Source: Sedimenticola hydrogenitrophicus
Lineage (GTDB): Bacteria; Pseudomonadota; Gammaproteobacteria; Chromatiales; Chromatiaceae
Assembly: GCF_029017505.1 (NCBI RefSeq)
Contig: NZ_JAQGEI010000002.1
Coordinates: 62,001-126,000 of the forward strand
Length of the DNA stretch: 64,000 nucleotides
Direction of reading: 5' to 3'
Shown: in pieces, positions 52,079 to 61,302 of the stretch
How the letters are laid out: every line of letters starts with the position of its first letter
Position numbering within the stretch: position 1 is the stretch's first letter
Program-made: the position numbers and the translations under genes
Notes under the pieces: generated by a model
Database searches by the model: none
Seen by the model: only the letters and a program-made list of their open reading frames with translations
Told to the model about the DNA's origin: nothing

Positions 52079-52252
52079 TCAATCGTCGTCGTGACCGCGC
52101 CGTGCCGGTCGGGTACGGTTTCGGTTGTGGCTGCGCGGCCGTTCCTCCTCGGCCAACCGGTCACGATTCCGGCCGTCACGATTGCGCTGAAACGACCGAT
52201 ACCCCGGCTCATCGAACTCATCGACGAACCCCTTCCGCACCCTTCTGCTCAC
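52079..52252 (-). CDS. Small charged protein, 57 aa
   Basis: Starts at a GTG preceded by AGGAG nine bases away and reads MSRRVRKGFVDEFDEPGYRS, then a string of Arg/Asp/Asn (RNRDGRNRDRLAEEERPRSH) to RRGHDDD. A TTG at 52276 would add eight residues without a Shine-Dalgarno. Short MSRR...EFDE... proteins of this kind occur in gammaproteobacteria, but I know no function. Probably disordered. It lies 205 bp upstream of the RMD1 trio on the same strand and diverges from gltA. Confidence 0.6.
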   Translation of the reverse strand: MSRRVRKGFVDEFDEPGYRSFQRNRDGRNRDRLAEEERPRSHNRNRTRPARRGHDDD

Positions 52253-52483
52253 AACAGCGATCTCCTGTCCGGTCAATGATGCCCCGCGGGCATCCGCGGC
52301 GCAGAGATTTAAACCAATCCCTGACGCTTGAGAAACAAATTTTTTTTGTCGCGCCGGTGAAAAAGTTTTGTTGTGAAACGCTTCCTGACAGCCCGCTGTG
52401 GCCTCAACATAGGCCGATGACGGCAGCGCGTTCCAGCGCGGCCGGCGCCAACCCGATTTACCCCTATTCCCCGGGAGCTACCC

Positions 52484-53746
52484 ATGTCTGACACTGCAAA
52501 ACTGATCTACAAAGGGGCGGAGTACGAGCTGCCGCTGATCTACGGTACCGAGGGCGATGACGCCATCGATATCCGCAACCTGCGCAACCAGAGCGGCCTG
52601 ATCACCTTCGATCCCGGCCTGGGGAACACCGGCAGTTGCCAGAGCGAAGTGACCTTTATCGACGGCGAAAAGGGCATCCTCCGCTATCGCGGCATCTCCC
52701 TGGATGCACTGGAGCACCACCCCAACTTTGTCGAGGTCGCCCTGATGCTGATCTTTGGCGAACTGCCCAGCAAGGCGCAATACGAACGCTTCAGCACCAG
52801 CCTCACCAACAATGCCAACCTGGATGAGGACATGAAGCACCACTTTGCCGGCTTTCCCCGCTCGGCACCACCTATGGCCGTGCTCTCCGCCATGATCTCC
52901 ACCCTCTCCTGTTTCCACCCCGAATTCCTGGAGCTGGAAGACGCCACCCAGGTGGAGCGGGTGGCGGCGCGGCTGATCAGCAAGGTGCGCACCCTGGCCG
53001 CCTATGCCTATCGGCGCTCGCTCGGCCTCCCCTACAACTACCCCGACCCGTCGCTGCCCTATGTGTCCAACTTCCTGCACATGATGTTCTCCGAGCCCTA
53101 TCGGCAGTACAGCATCGACGATGAAGTGCTGGCGGCCCTGAACATGGTGCTGATCCTGCACGCCGATCATGAACAGAACTGCAGCACCTCCACGGTGCGC
53201 ATGGTCGGCTCCAGCGGCGCCAACCTGTTCGCCTCCTGCGCGGCCGGGGTCAGCGCCCTCTGGGGACCGCTGCACGGCGGCGCCAACATGGCGGTGATCG
53301 AGATGCTGGAGGCGATCCATAACGGCAACATGACCACGGAGGAGTATGTGGCGCTGGCCAAGGACAAGGATAGCCCGGTGCGGCTGATGGGCTTTGGCCA
53401 CCGGGTCTATCGAAACTTCGACCCGCGCGCCACCATCCTGCGTGAAGTAAGCGAAAAGCTGCTGGAGCGGATGGGCCGGAAGGATCCGCTGTTGAGCATC
53501 GCCCGCAAGCTGGAGGAGATCGCCCTCAAGGACAGCTATTTCATCGAGCGCAAACTCTATCCGAACGTGGATTTCTACAGCGGCATCATCCTGCGCGCCA
53601 TCGGCATCCCGACCAACATGTTTACGGTCATCTTCGCCATCGGCCGACTGCCCGGCTGGATCGCCCACTGGTATGAACAGAAACGCCAGGTCTATACCGG
53701 CAACAAGCAGAGCGCCTATACCGTGCGCACCAAACGTGGCTGGTAG
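52484..53746 (+). CDS. gltA: Citrate synthase (type II)
   Basis: Condenses acetyl-CoA and oxaloacetate (420 aa, typical of the hexameric proteobacterial type). Motifs: FDPGLGNTGSCQSEVTFIDG, GILRYRGISLDALEHHPNFV, HADHEQNCSTSTVRMVGSSG (catalytic His), WGPLHGGANMAVIEMLEAI and GFGHRVYRNFDPRATI (second His), with NVDFYSGIILRAIGIPTNMF near the end. Complete, with GGGAG before the ATG. Divergent from the small charged-protein gene. Confidence 0.97.
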   Translation: MSDTAKLIYKGAEYELPLIYGTEGDDAIDIRNLRNQSGLITFDPGLGNTGSCQSEVTFIDGEKGILRYRGISLDALEHHPNFVEVALMLIFGELPSKAQYERFSTSLTNNANLDEDMKHHFAGFPRSAPPMAVLSAMISTLSCFHPEFLELEDATQVERVAARLISKVRTLAAYAYRRSLGLPYNYPDPSLPYVSNFLHMMFSEPYRQYSIDDEVLAALNMVLILHADHEQNCSTSTVRMVGSSGANLFASCAAGVSALWGPLHGGANMAVIEMLEAIHNGNMTTEEYVALAKDKDSPVRLMGFGHRVYRNFDPRATILREVSEKLLERMGRKDPLLSIARKLEEIALKDSYFIERKLYPNVDFYSGIILRAIGIPTNMFTVIFAIGRLPGWIAHWYEQKRQVYTGNKQSAYTVRTKRGW

Positions 53747-53772
53747 GCCGCCGGAATACTGAATGGCCAGTC

Positions 53773-53849
53773 GTAGGGGCAGGCCCCTGTGCCTGCCCTG
53801 GCCGATGGGCGGCCCGTCGATCCGGGCAACCACGGGGGGTTGCCCCTAC
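53773..53849. repeat. Two-hairpin REP element, second full copy
   Basis: Inverted relative of the element at 15678-15753: GTAGGGGCA (53773-53781) to TGCCCCTAC (53841-53849), with GGGCAGGC and GGGTTGCCC stems in reverse order. It lies 27 bp after the gltA stop. The gltA-HIT gap (53747-54242) contains this, the following repeat and nothing else recognisable. Confidence 0.8.
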
Positions 53850-54000
53850 GCCCGTCCCGGCATTGCCCATCGGACCGGAACATCAGCGCCCGCCGTCGGT
53901 GCCCACGGGGCGCCCTATGATTGCAATCACCTCCGGTGCGTTGGTGGACGCCAGAGAGGTAAGGCACAACGGACAAGTTCAAAATGGGCGGGACCCGGGT

Positions 54001-54081
54001 GAACCACGGATTCACACAGATAAACACGGATTCAAGATTCTGATCTCCTGTCTGTGTGAATCTGTGTCCATTCGTGGTTCC
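54001..54081. repeat. Palindromic GAACCACGGATTCACACAGA...TTCGTGGTTC repeat
   Basis: Left GAACCACGGATTCACACAGA and right, complemented, GAACCACGAATGGACACAGA match at most positions, with AAACACGGATT inside. The family recalls the short CACGGAT/CACAGAT intergenic repeats of many bacteria. Its function is unknown. Confidence 0.65.
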
Positions 54082-54242
54082 TTACTCACCGCGCTGGGAT
54101 AACTAAACGGCTATTGAAAGCCATACATAGAATTGCTGCCTGCCCCACATCGCCTTCGCATCCAGGGTAGCGATGGGCTAAACTGCGCAGCAAATAGCGG
54201 AGCAGGCGCTCCGCACCACCGCATTGACCCTGGAGGCCAGCC

Positions 54243-54611
54243 ATGTCCTATGATCCCAACAACATCTTTGCCCGGATTCTGCGCGGCGAAATCCCGTGCA
54301 ACAAAGTATACGAAGACGAATACGCCCTGGCCTTCCACGACATCGCCCCCCAGGCACCGGTGCATGTACTGGTGATCCCCAAGGGCGAGTACATCTCGTT
54401 CGATGACTTCTCCCGCACCGCCCCGGTCGAGGCCATGGCCGGTTTCTACCGTGCCGCCCGGCAGGTAACGGAGCTCCTGGGGCTGCAGGCGGACGGCTAC
54501 CGCATCCTGGCCAATACCGGCGCCGATGCCCACCAGGAGGTGGCGCATTATCACCTGCATATCTTTGCCGGCTGCGACCTCGGCCGGATGATCAAGCCGG
54601 GGCTGGTGTGA
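54243..54611 (+). CDS. HIT-family (histidine triad) nucleotide-binding protein
   Basis: A 122-aa HINT-type protein, a nucleoside phosphoramidase or acyl-AMP hydrolase. It has IFARILRGEIPCNKVYEDEY, FHDIAPQAPVHVLVIPKGEY and the triad AHYHLHIFAGCDLGRM (HxHxH). Full length, with a strong GGAGG Shine-Dalgarno. Confidence 0.95.
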   Translation: MSYDPNNIFARILRGEIPCNKVYEDEYALAFHDIAPQAPVHVLVIPKGEYISFDDFSRTAPVEAMAGFYRAARQVTELLGLQADGYRILANTGADAHQEVAHYHLHIFAGCDLGRMIKPGLV

Positions 54612-54967
54612 TAAATAAACCCACAATCAGACGCGAATTGGACTATATTAAGCAAGTGGGCAGTCCCTTTTTTGAATAATGGTCCGTCGGCCGGCATGAT
54701 CGGGTAAAGGATTTACCTTCTGACATCGTCCGCTGCAGAGAAGTCTGATCGCGTAAATCGCGATCCCATCCCGCTCGCCTGATCAATAAATTCCGTATCG
54801 TCCATACGCCATGACCGATGCGCAGATGCAAGGAGGTCAACGGCACACCCGCTCCACCGCCCCATGCAATCCGCACTCCTGCCTGGATGAAGGAAGCCGA
54901 TAACACCTCCGGCTCACGCATTATCATCCATCAGGCGCCACAGCCACTCCACCAGGAAGATATCACC
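54612..54967. other. 356-bp gap with one short palindrome
   Basis: Contains GATCGCG-TAAAT-CGCGATC (54747-54765), a 7-bp-arm palindrome that could be an operator. No gene with a Shine-Dalgarno sequence is seen; an AGGAGG at 54830 is not followed by a start codon at a usable distance. Confidence 0.4.
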
Positions 54968-55096
54968 ATGAGCAAGGGCCAACACAGCAACAAGGAAGCA
55001 AAGAAAAAACCGACTTTGACACTGCAAGAGAAGCGTGCCGCGAAGAAATCCAAAAAAGAGGTCCAGCCTTTTTTGAGCCATGAGCGGGCGCGTTGA
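54968..55096 (+). CDS. Small Lys-rich protein, 42 aa
   Basis: Reads MSKGQHSNKEAKKKPTLTLQ, EKRAAKKSKKEVQPFLSHER, A, R, stop. Very basic and probably helical. Proteobacteria carry many such short M-S-K-G...K-K proteins with a T-L-x-E-K-R-A-x-K core. The ATG has AGGAAG eight bases upstream. No function known; nucleic-acid or ribosome binding is a guess from charge. Confidence 0.7.
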   Translation: MSKGQHSNKEAKKKPTLTLQEKRAAKKSKKEVQPFLSHERAR

Positions 55097-55193
55097 TTTT
55101 ATATGCGCGGTCTTTCCGCCCCGGTATGGGCAATTCTCAGCATGCGCTGCCGGCAATTAACGGAGCACATGACATCAGCCATCAGGAGTCAAC

Positions 55194-55493
55194 ATGCTAC
55201 TGACCCGTCATCAAACACCCGTAACAGGAGATACCGTGATCTCGTTCCCCAAGCTTGAATGTTGGAATGCACACACAAAAGTGGCGACTGTCGCCGCGGA
55301 TGTAAACAAAAAACGGGTGTTGTGCCGGATTCCGCTGGATTTGTTGCGCGACCGATTCGGGGCGTCACTGGAAGAGCCCATGCGCTCCGTCACCAAACAC
55401 CGACTGACCATCCAGGCGGCAGCGCGTAAGCTGATCGAAAACGAGGAATTTGAAGAAGACGGTTCGGTCTGGATCGGCGCCCAGGATATCTAG
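55194..55493 (+). CDS. DUF1488-family protein
   Basis: A 99-aa protein matching the DUF1488 family from residue 15 on: ISFPKLECWNAHTKVATVAA, RVLCRIPLDLLRDRFGASLE, RLTIQAAARKLIENEEFEED. Two starts are possible, each with its own Shine-Dalgarno: the ATG at 55194 (CAGGAG) and a GTG at 55236 (ACAGGAG), the latter beginning MISFP as most homologues do. Function unknown. Confidence 0.82.
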   Translation: MLLTRHQTPVTGDTVISFPKLECWNAHTKVATVAADVNKKRVLCRIPLDLLRDRFGASLEEPMRSVTKHRLTIQAAARKLIENEEFEEDGSVWIGAQDI

Positions 55494-55514
55494 TCTACTT
55501 CAATACCGCGGCAA

Positions 55515-55599
55515 CGGTGGATGCGCCTACCGGCTTATCCACCCTACGAATGCCACAAGATGCTCGAATGTAGGGGGGATAAGCGACAGCGCATCCACC
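55515..55599. repeat. Half-inverted GTAGGGTGGATAAG repeat cluster
   Basis: GGATGCGCCTACCGGCTTAT followed by CCACCCTAC, then GTAGGGGGGATAAGC and GCGCATCCACC: two halves of the family at 44901 and 60858, arranged outward. Intergenic between DUF1488 and dusA genes. Confidence 0.65.
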
Positions 55600-55725
55600 A
55601 ATCAGCCAGGCACAGCCCCCGCCCACTGTAGCGAAAAGTCACACACCGGGACCGCCCGGCGCGGATTGGTATCGCCGGCGCAACCGGATACAATCCGGTT
55701 TTTTACCAGCCGTTGACCACCGCCG

Positions 55726-56694
55726 ATGATTGACCGCCGCCTCTGCATTGCCCCGATGCTGGACTGGACCGACCGTTACTGTCGCTACTTCCTGCGTCTG
55801 ATCACCCGCCACGCCCTACTCTATACCGAAATGGTGACCACCGGTGCCCTGCTGCACGGCAACCAGCCGCGCCATCTCGATTTCGATCCCGCCGAACACC
55901 CGGTGGCACTGCAACTGGGCGGCAGCGATCCGCACGAGCTGGCGGCCTGTGCCCGCCTGGCCGAACATTGGGGTTATGACGAGGTCAACCTGAACGTCGG
56001 CTGCCCCTCCGACCGGGTGCAGTCGGGCCGCTTCGGCGCCTGTCTGATGGCCACCCCCGGGGTGGTCGCCGACGGGGTCGCCGCGATGCGCGCCGCCACC
56101 TCCCTGCCGGTCACGGTCAAGCACCGCATCGGCATCGATGAGCTGGACAGCTATGAGCTGCTGGTCGACTTCGTGGCCACCGTGGCCGAGGCCGGCTGCG
56201 AGACCTTCATCATTCACGCCCGCAAGGCGTGGCTGAACGGCCTCAGCCCGAAAGAGAATCGAGAGATCCCGCCGCTGCGCTATGACGTGGTGCACCGGAT
56301 CAAGCACGACTTCCCCCACCTGGAGATCATCATCAACGGCGGCATCGCCGGCCTGGATCAGGCCGCGGCGCAACTGCAACAGGTGGATGGGGTGATGATC
56401 GGGCGCGAGGCCTACCAGAACCCCTGGATCTTGGCCGAGGCCGATCGCCGGCTCTACGGCGACGACCACCCGGTCCCCAGTCGCCATGAGATCATCGAGC
56501 GGCTGATGCCGTTCGCCGAGCAGGTCCATGCCGAGGGGGCGCCGGTCAACCGCATCAGTCGGCATATCCTGGGGCTGTTCCAGGGCCAGCCACGGGCTCG
56601 GGCCTGGCGTCGGCACATCAGTGAGAACGCCCACCGGGACGGCGCCACCCCCGAGGTGATTAGGGAAGCGGCGCGCCGGGTGCCGGCATGCTGA
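55726..56694 (+). CDS. dusA: tRNA-dihydrouridine(20/20a) synthase
   Basis: FMN enzyme reducing uridines 20/20a of the tRNA D-loop (322 aa). It has [39 protein letters not shown], the catalytic Cys in [54 protein letters not shown] and [20 protein letters not shown]. The DRVQ and GLSPKENR features identify the DusA group. The following cupin gene overlaps the stop codon by 7 bases. Confidence 0.95.
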   Translation: MIDRRLCIAPMLDWTDRYCRYFLRLITRHALLYTEMVTTGALLHGNQPRHLDFDPAEHPVALQLGGSDPHELAACARLAEHWGYDEVNLNVGCPSDRVQSGRFGACLMATPGVVADGVAAMRAATSLPVTVKHRIGIDELDSYELLVDFVATVAEAGCETFIIHARKAWLNGLSPKENREIPPLRYDVVHRIKHDFPHLEIIINGGIAGLDQAAAQLQQVDGVMIGREAYQNPWILAEADRRLYGDDHPVPSRHEIIERLMPFAEQVHAEGAPVNRISRHILGLFQGQPRARAWRRHISENAHRDGATPEVIREAARRVPAC

Positions 56695-57047
56695 AAAGCG
56701 CAAAACAGCGTATTCCGCCCTATCAAACGAAGGACGGCTCCTGGATTCGCGAGCTGCTGCACCCGGACCATCACGCGGCGAGAAACCAGAGCCTGGCGGA
56801 GGCCGGCGTTCCGCCCGGAGTGACCACTCACCTGCACCGGCACCGGTTATCGGAAGAGATCTACCACATCACCCAGGGCAGCGGGGTGATGCGCCTGGGC
56901 GCGGAGGAGTTCCCGGTCCAGCCCGGGGACAGCATCCTGATCCCGCCCGGTACACCGCACGCCATCCGCAACAGCGGGGAGGCCGAACTGCTGATCCTCT
57001 GCTGCTGCGCGCCGCCCTACCGGCACGAGGACACCGAACTGCTGTAG
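56688..57047 (+). CDS. Single cupin-domain protein
   Basis: A 119-aa beta-barrel protein with both cupin motifs: motif 1 [20 protein letters not shown] (metal His and Glu) and motif 2 [19 protein letters not shown]. Overlaps the end of dusA, so it is cotranscribed. Small cupins include isomerases, dioxygenases and binding proteins; the substrate here is unknown. Confidence 0.88.
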   Translation: MLKSAKQRIPPYQTKDGSWIRELLHPDHHAARNQSLAEAGVPPGVTTHLHRHRLSEEIYHITQGSGVMRLGAEEFPVQPGDSILIPPGTPHAIRNSGEAELLILCCCAPPYRHEDTELL

Positions 57048-57060
57048 ACGGCCTGTGCCT

Positions 57061-58650
57061 TTACGAAGCGTCAGGCCACTTCAGCCGTGCCAGTATCTCA
57101 TCCATGGGTAAGTGGTCACTCTCCACCGCCACCACGGATTTCAGCTCATCCGCCGTCAGGGGTTCCGCCGTGGCGAGTTGCCGTTCCAGCACCACAAGGG
57201 TCGCCTCCGAGGGGTCGCCACCGTGCTGTCGGCGTTGCTCAATGCGCTGGCGCAGCAGCGCCTCCGGTAGCCGAAAGTCGAGCATCAGAAAGGGGATGCC
57301 CAGCTCCTCGGCCTGCCGCCTGAAGTGTTGCCGATCCGTCCGGCGCAGGAAGGTGGCATCCACTATCGCCACCAGTCCCGCCGCTATGATCACACCAGCC
57401 AGCTTCCGCAGCCGCTGGTAGGTGCGCGTCGACAGATCCGCCGTGTAGATCCCGCCACCCAGCGCTGAACCGCTCGACCCGACGGCCGCGATACCCGCCA
57501 GCCGACGGCGCTCCAGATCCGAGCGGAGCCGGACCGCCGGGAACTGTTCGACGCAGGCCAGGGTCTGGGTGCTCTTGCCGGAGCCGGAGAGCCCGTGGGT
57601 GATGATCAGGCCCGGGTGTGCGGGCGCGGTGTAGCGCAGAGCCAGCTGCAGGTAGCTGTTGAACCAGGCTGCCAGCCGCCCCTGTTCATCGCTCGTGATG
57701 TCCGCCTGGGCCAGGCGGATCGCCGTCACCTTGGCCCGCACCATGGCGCGGTAGACCTGGTAGAAGCGCAGCAGCGGCAGCGCGGCATAGTCCCCGCTCA
57801 GCTCCAGGTAGCGGTTAAGCAGCCGTCGCGCGTACCCGTCCAGCCCCTTTTCATCCAGATCCATCAGCAGGAACGCCAACTCGCTGATCACGTCGATCCA
57901 GCGCAGCGCCGGATTGAACTCGATGCCGTCGAAGATCAACAGCTCAGCGCCATCCAGGGCGATGTTGCCCAGGTGCAGATCCCCGTGGCACTCGCGGATA
58001 AACCCGTCGGCCTTGCGCTGTCGCAACAGCGGCTGCAGCCGCACGGCCTGCGCCTCGGTCCAGCGGGCGATCCGATCCAGCAGGGGCGATACCCGGGGGG
58101 CAGCGACCAGCGGACGAATCTGGGCGAAATTCTCGCGCATGGGAAGGATCACCACCTCGGGACCACCGAATGGCGCCGAGCCGTCCGCCACCGCGATCCC
58201 GGCATGGAACGCCGCCAGGCGCTCGGCCAGATCATCCACCCGCGATGGCGAGACCAGTTCCAAGTGTTCGGACAGCAGACCCTCCGAGTCGAAGCGGCGC
58301 ATGCGCACGGCATACTCGATGGCCGGGCCCGCGTCGAAGGGTCGGGGGGCGTCCGGCGAGCCGCCGATCGGGATCACATCGAGGTAGACATCCGGCGCTA
58401 GGCGGCCGTTGAGGCGGATCTCCTCCGCACAGAAATGCCGCCGCCGCTCCAGGGTGGAGAAGTCGAGAAAACCGAGATCCAGCGGCTTCTTGATCTTGTA
58501 GGCGTGTTCACCCACCAGCAGCACGCTGGAGATATGGGTCTCGATCACCCGGTCTGGCCCGACGCCGTCAGGCCAGCATGCCGGTTGCCGCAACCGCTCG
58601 ATCAGCCGTGCATGACGCTCTCCGGATGGGCTCAAGCACCTCGTATCCAT
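57061..58650 (-). CDS. Aminoglycoside-kinase-like and P-loop kinase fusion protein
   Basis: A 529-aa two-domain protein. The N-terminal half (about 1-340) is an APH/protein-kinase-like domain with FIRECHGDLHLGNIALDGAE (HGD catalytic loop) and LLIFDGIEFNPALRWIDVIS (metal-binding Asp). The C-terminal part (about 350-525) is an AAA-type P-loop kinase with GLIITHGLSGSGKSTQTLAC, LRSDLERRRL, IVDATFLRRTDRQHFRRQAE and the small-molecule kinase LMLDFRLPEALLRQRIEQR. This fusion is widespread, also in phage-free bacteria, and of unknown substrate. Convergent with the cupin gene. Confidence 0.88.
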   Translation of the reverse strand: MDTRCLSPSGERHARLIERLRQPACWPDGVGPDRVIETHISSVLLVGEHAYKIKKPLDLGFLDFSTLERRRHFCAEEIRLNGRLAPDVYLDVIPIGGSPDAPRPFDAGPAIEYAVRMRRFDSEGLLSEHLELVSPSRVDDLAERLAAFHAGIAVADGSAPFGGPEVVILPMRENFAQIRPLVAAPRVSPLLDRIARWTEAQAVRLQPLLRQRKADGFIRECHGDLHLGNIALDGAELLIFDGIEFNPALRWIDVISELAFLLMDLDEKGLDGYARRLLNRYLELSGDYAALPLLRFYQVYRAMVRAKVTAIRLAQADITSDEQGRLAAWFNSYLQLALRYTAPAHPGLIITHGLSGSGKSTQTLACVEQFPAVRLRSDLERRRLAGIAAVGSSGSALGGGIYTADLSTRTYQRLRKLAGVIIAAGLVAIVDATFLRRTDRQHFRRQAEELGIPFLMLDFRLPEALLRQRIEQRRQHGGDPSEATLVVLERQLATAEPLTADELKSVVAVESDHLPMDEILARLKWPDAS

Positions 58651-58657
58651 TTCTGAA

Positions 58658-58685
58658 TTGACATAATATTAGTATATGCTAATGT
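58658..58685 (+). promoter_or_regulatory. Promoter with ATTAG-ATAT-CTAAT dyad before the YgaP-like gene
   Basis: TTGACA (58658-58663) with a 16-bp spacer to TAATGT (58680-58685). A near-perfect AT-rich palindrome ATTAGTATATGCTAAT (58668-58683, 14 of 16 symmetrical) lies between them. Its position suggests a repressor site; an ArsR-type regulator such as BigR/YgaV, which controls YgaP-like genes elsewhere, is inferred. Confidence 0.5.
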
Positions 58686-58739
58686 ACTGTAGTTTTTAGG
58701 GTAATGATCGCCCTTCGATCCAACAGTATGAGGTATAGC

Positions 58740-58946
58740 ATGACCATCGACCGTATGATTCTCGCCTTCGCCGGCTTTTTCATCCTGCTCAGCCTGGCAC
58801 TCGGCTGGGAACGGAGCCCGATCTTCCACAACACCCACTGGCACTGGTTTACCGCCTTCGTCGGGTTGAACCTGTTTCAGTCGGCCTTCACCGGGTTCTG
58901 CCCGTTAGCCAGCATCCTCAAGCTGCTGGGGGTAAAAAACGCCTGA
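58740..58946 (+). CDS. DUF2892/YgaP-type membrane protein, 68 aa
   Basis: Two short hydrophobic segments ([37 protein letters not shown]) and the ending [13 protein letters not shown] match the C-terminal membrane part of YgaP, where it follows a rhodanese domain. Here it stands alone without the rhodanese. A frame beginning 12 residues earlier is possible, but the ATG at 58740 gives the family start. In related proteins the unit is linked to sulfide or sulfur transfer. Confidence 0.8.
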   Translation: MTIDRMILAFAGFFILLSLALGWERSPIFHNTHWHWFTAFVGLNLFQSAFTGFCPLASILKLLGVKNA

Positions 58947-58992
58947 TTGCCGGGCTTCGGCCACCCGGCGCTTCCAGGTGGCCACTCCGGAC

Positions 58993-60312
58993 TTACAGCA
59001 CCGGCTCGGCGTACAGATCGTGGGCATCCGAGCCGGTGATCTTCACCTCGACAAAGTCACCCGGCTCCAGGTCCCAGCCCCCGCCGATCAGCACATTGCC
59101 GTCGATCTCCGGGGCATCCGCCGAACTGCGGGCGATCACCGCCTCCTCGGTCACTCCATCCACCAGCACGATCATCTGCCGGCCGACCTTCTCGGCCAGA
59201 CGGTCGCGGCTGATCTGCTCCTGTACCGCCATGAACCGCTCCAGGCGCTCCTGCTTCAGCGACTCCGGCACCGGGTCCGGCAGGGCGTTGGCCGTGGCAC
59301 CCTCCACGGGGGAATAGGTAAAGCAGCCGACCCGGTCCAACCGCGCCTCCTGCAGAAACCCCAGCAGCTCATCGAATGATGCCTCGGTCTCCCCAGGGAA
59401 CCCGACGATAAAGGTGCTGCGCAGGGTCAGGTCGGGACAGATCTGGCGCCAGCGGTGGATTCGCTCCAGCACCTTCTCACTGGCCGCCGGGCGTTGCATG
59501 GCCTTGAGGATAGCGCGATTGGCGTGCTGCAGCGGCATATCCAGATAGGGCAGGATGAGGCCCTCCGCCATCAGCGGGATCAGGTCGTCCACGCTGGGGT
59601 AGGGGTAGACATAGTGCAGGCGGGTCCAGGCCGGCAGATCCCCCAGGGCCGTCGCCAGCTCCTTCAGCCGCGTCTTCAGCACCTTGCCGCCGACCAGATC
59701 GCTACGGTATTTGAGATCCACCCCGTAGGCGCTGGTGTCCTGTGACACCACCAGCAGTTCGCGCACCCCGGCAGTGACCAGATTCTCCGCCTCGCTGATC
59801 ACCTCCCCCACCGGCCGGCTCACCAGGTCGCCGCGCAACTGCGGAATGATGCAGAAGCTGCAGCGGTGATTGCAGCCCTCGGAGATCTTCAGGTAGGCAT
59901 AGTGACGCGGTGTCAGCTTGACCCCCTGGGGCGGAACCAGGCTGACGTAGGGATCATGGGGCGCTGGCAGGTGGGCATGCACCGCCGCCATCACCGCCTC
60001 GTAGGCGTGCGGACCGGTCACCGCCAGCACACCCGGGTGTACCGCGCGCACCGCGTCCTCCTTGACCCCGAGACAGCCGGTGACGATCACCCGGCCATTC
60101 TCGCTCAGCGCCTCGCCGATAGTCTCCAACGACTCTTCCACCGCCGCGTCGATAAAGCCGCAGGTGTTGACCACCACCAGATCGGCCCCCTCGTAGTTGT
60201 AGGCGATGGCGTACCCCTCGGCCCGGAGCTGGGTCAGGATACGCTCGGAGTCGACCAGATTCTTGGGGCAGCCGAGGCTGACAAAACCGATTTGGGGTGA
60301 CGGGCTGTTCAT
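58993..60312 (-). CDS. rimO: Ribosomal protein S12 methylthiotransferase
   Basis: Radical-SAM enzyme (439 aa) adding a methylthio group to Asp88 of ribosomal protein S12. It has the N-terminal cluster domain [20 protein letters not shown] with [11 protein letters not shown] and VTGCLGV (three Cys), the radical-SAM [40 protein letters not shown] and a C-terminal TRAM domain ([20 protein letters not shown]). The CPKNLVDSE opening distinguishes RimO from MiaB. Confidence 0.96.
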   Translation of the reverse strand: MNSPSPQIGFVSLGCPKNLVDSERILTQLRAEGYAIAYNYEGADLVVVNTCGFIDAAVEESLETIGEALSENGRVIVTGCLGVKEDAVRAVHPGVLAVTGPHAYEAVMAAVHAHLPAPHDPYVSLVPPQGVKLTPRHYAYLKISEGCNHRCSFCIIPQLRGDLVSRPVGEVISEAENLVTAGVRELLVVSQDTSAYGVDLKYRSDLVGGKVLKTRLKELATALGDLPAWTRLHYVYPYPSVDDLIPLMAEGLILPYLDMPLQHANRAILKAMQRPAASEKVLERIHRWRQICPDLTLRSTFIVGFPGETEASFDELLGFLQEARLDRVGCFTYSPVEGATANALPDPVPESLKQERLERFMAVQEQISRDRLAEKVGRQMIVLVDGVTEEAVIARSSADAPEIDGNVLIGGGWDLEPGDFVEVKITGSDAHDLYAEPVL

Positions 60313-60317
60313 GGCAA

Positions 60318-60662
60318 TCAGTTGAGTTTCGGGGCCAGCAGGTCGGTCAGGGCGACCGCCTGGGACTCCTGGCGGATCTGCAGCACGATGCGCTCCTCCA
60401 GGGCCAGATCGCCACTGACGATATGGGGCAGCAGCTGGTCGGCAAACTGATAGATGATTGCCATGCCGGCCCGGTTCCGCTCATCGACGGCATCCTCCGA
60501 CTCGATATGCCGGGACAGCAGCTGCATATAGTCCCGAAACTGTCGCCCCTGCTCGTCCAGGGTCAGCGCCTGGAACTCCGGGGTAAACAGGATCACCAGC
60601 ACCTTGCCCTGACCGTCCGCCGGATCGGAAATAGTGATATTCATTGGCCCTTCGATCAGCAT
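60318..60662 (-). CDS. Conserved hypothetical protein, 114 aa
   Basis: Small soluble protein: [80 protein letters not shown]. It looks like mixed beta strand then helices. The ATG has GAGGAG at good spacing; a second ATG six codons in is also possible. It precedes rimO by 5 bp and is probably cotranscribed. I do not recognise a family; a link to rimO or S12 modification is only positional. Confidence 0.72.
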   Translation of the reverse strand: MLIEGPMNITISDPADGQGKVLVILFTPEFQALTLDEQGRQFRDYMQLLSRHIESEDAVDERNRAGMAIIYQFADQLLPHIVSGDLALEERIVLQIRQESQAVALTDLLAPKLN

Positions 60663-60857
60663 CTTTTGCTCCTCGCTGCGATTCGGTTCTGCTCCGCCCG
60701 GCTGTTCAGCGGCGGTTGGCGGACAATTCTACCCCATCAGGCCGCTGATAATAGCCTTTCGGGGAGTACGGAGTTGCAGTTGGTGTTTTTCCAAGGCCCG
60801 GCACCATTGGACTATGCAACGGCCGTGGGGGAAGAATGCCGCATATAAACCAGTTTT

Positions 60858-60927
60858 GTAGGGTGGATAAGCCGGTAGGCGCATCCACCATTGCTGCGGT
60901 GGATGCGCTGTGGCTTATCCACCCTAC
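60858..60927. repeat. GTAGGGTGGATAAGCC...GGCTTATCCACCCTAC element
   Basis: Near-perfect palindrome: GTAGGGTGGATAAGCC and GGCTTATCCACCCTAC with internal GCGCATCCACC/GGTGGATGCGC halves. Same family as 44901-45014; its right flank carries a MITE (next entry). The rest of the 60663-61302 gap holds no gene. Confidence 0.8.
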
Positions 60928-60946
60928 AAACTCAGCTATTCGGGCT

Positions 60947-61143
60947 TTGTGAAACCTGATTATCAATGAACTTCAGCTACGCGTGTCTGAGCGGACCATC
61001 AGCACCCGTCATTCCCGCTGCCTCCGTCATTCCCGCGAAGGCGGGAATCCAGGGTTTGCGGGCACCTCGGGTTGCGGCTGGATTCCCGCTTCCGCGGGAA
61101 TGACGGAACTTGGCTGACCTTTCTTTCTAATCAGGTTGTGAAA
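60947..61143. mobile_element. 181-bp MITE with 8-bp inverted ends and 8-bp target duplication
   Basis: Element 60955-61135 starts CCTGATTA and ends TAATCAGG, and is bounded by TTGTGAAA on both sides (60947-60954 and 61136-61143). Inside are inverted CGTCATTCCCGC...GCGGGAATGACG palindromes. The uninterrupted version of the flank, CTTTGTGAAATGAACTCCGA, exists at 45033-45051. Confidence 0.8.
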
Positions 61144-61302
61144 TGAACTCCGACACTTGGATTGATAAATATAACTTATCGATAAATAAGTTATTATGCG
61201 GGTAATTCTCCCCACAATGTATGAGAGGATATTTCGCCACGGCGAGCCTGATGCCACCACAAAACGGGGCCCGGCGCCTAGGCAGTTGACGAGGTATACC
61301 GA

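Noticed and set aside
52478-53833. Minus-strand open frame (451 codons) opposite gltA
   Set aside because: Shadow of citrate synthase; reads through the REP element downstream.
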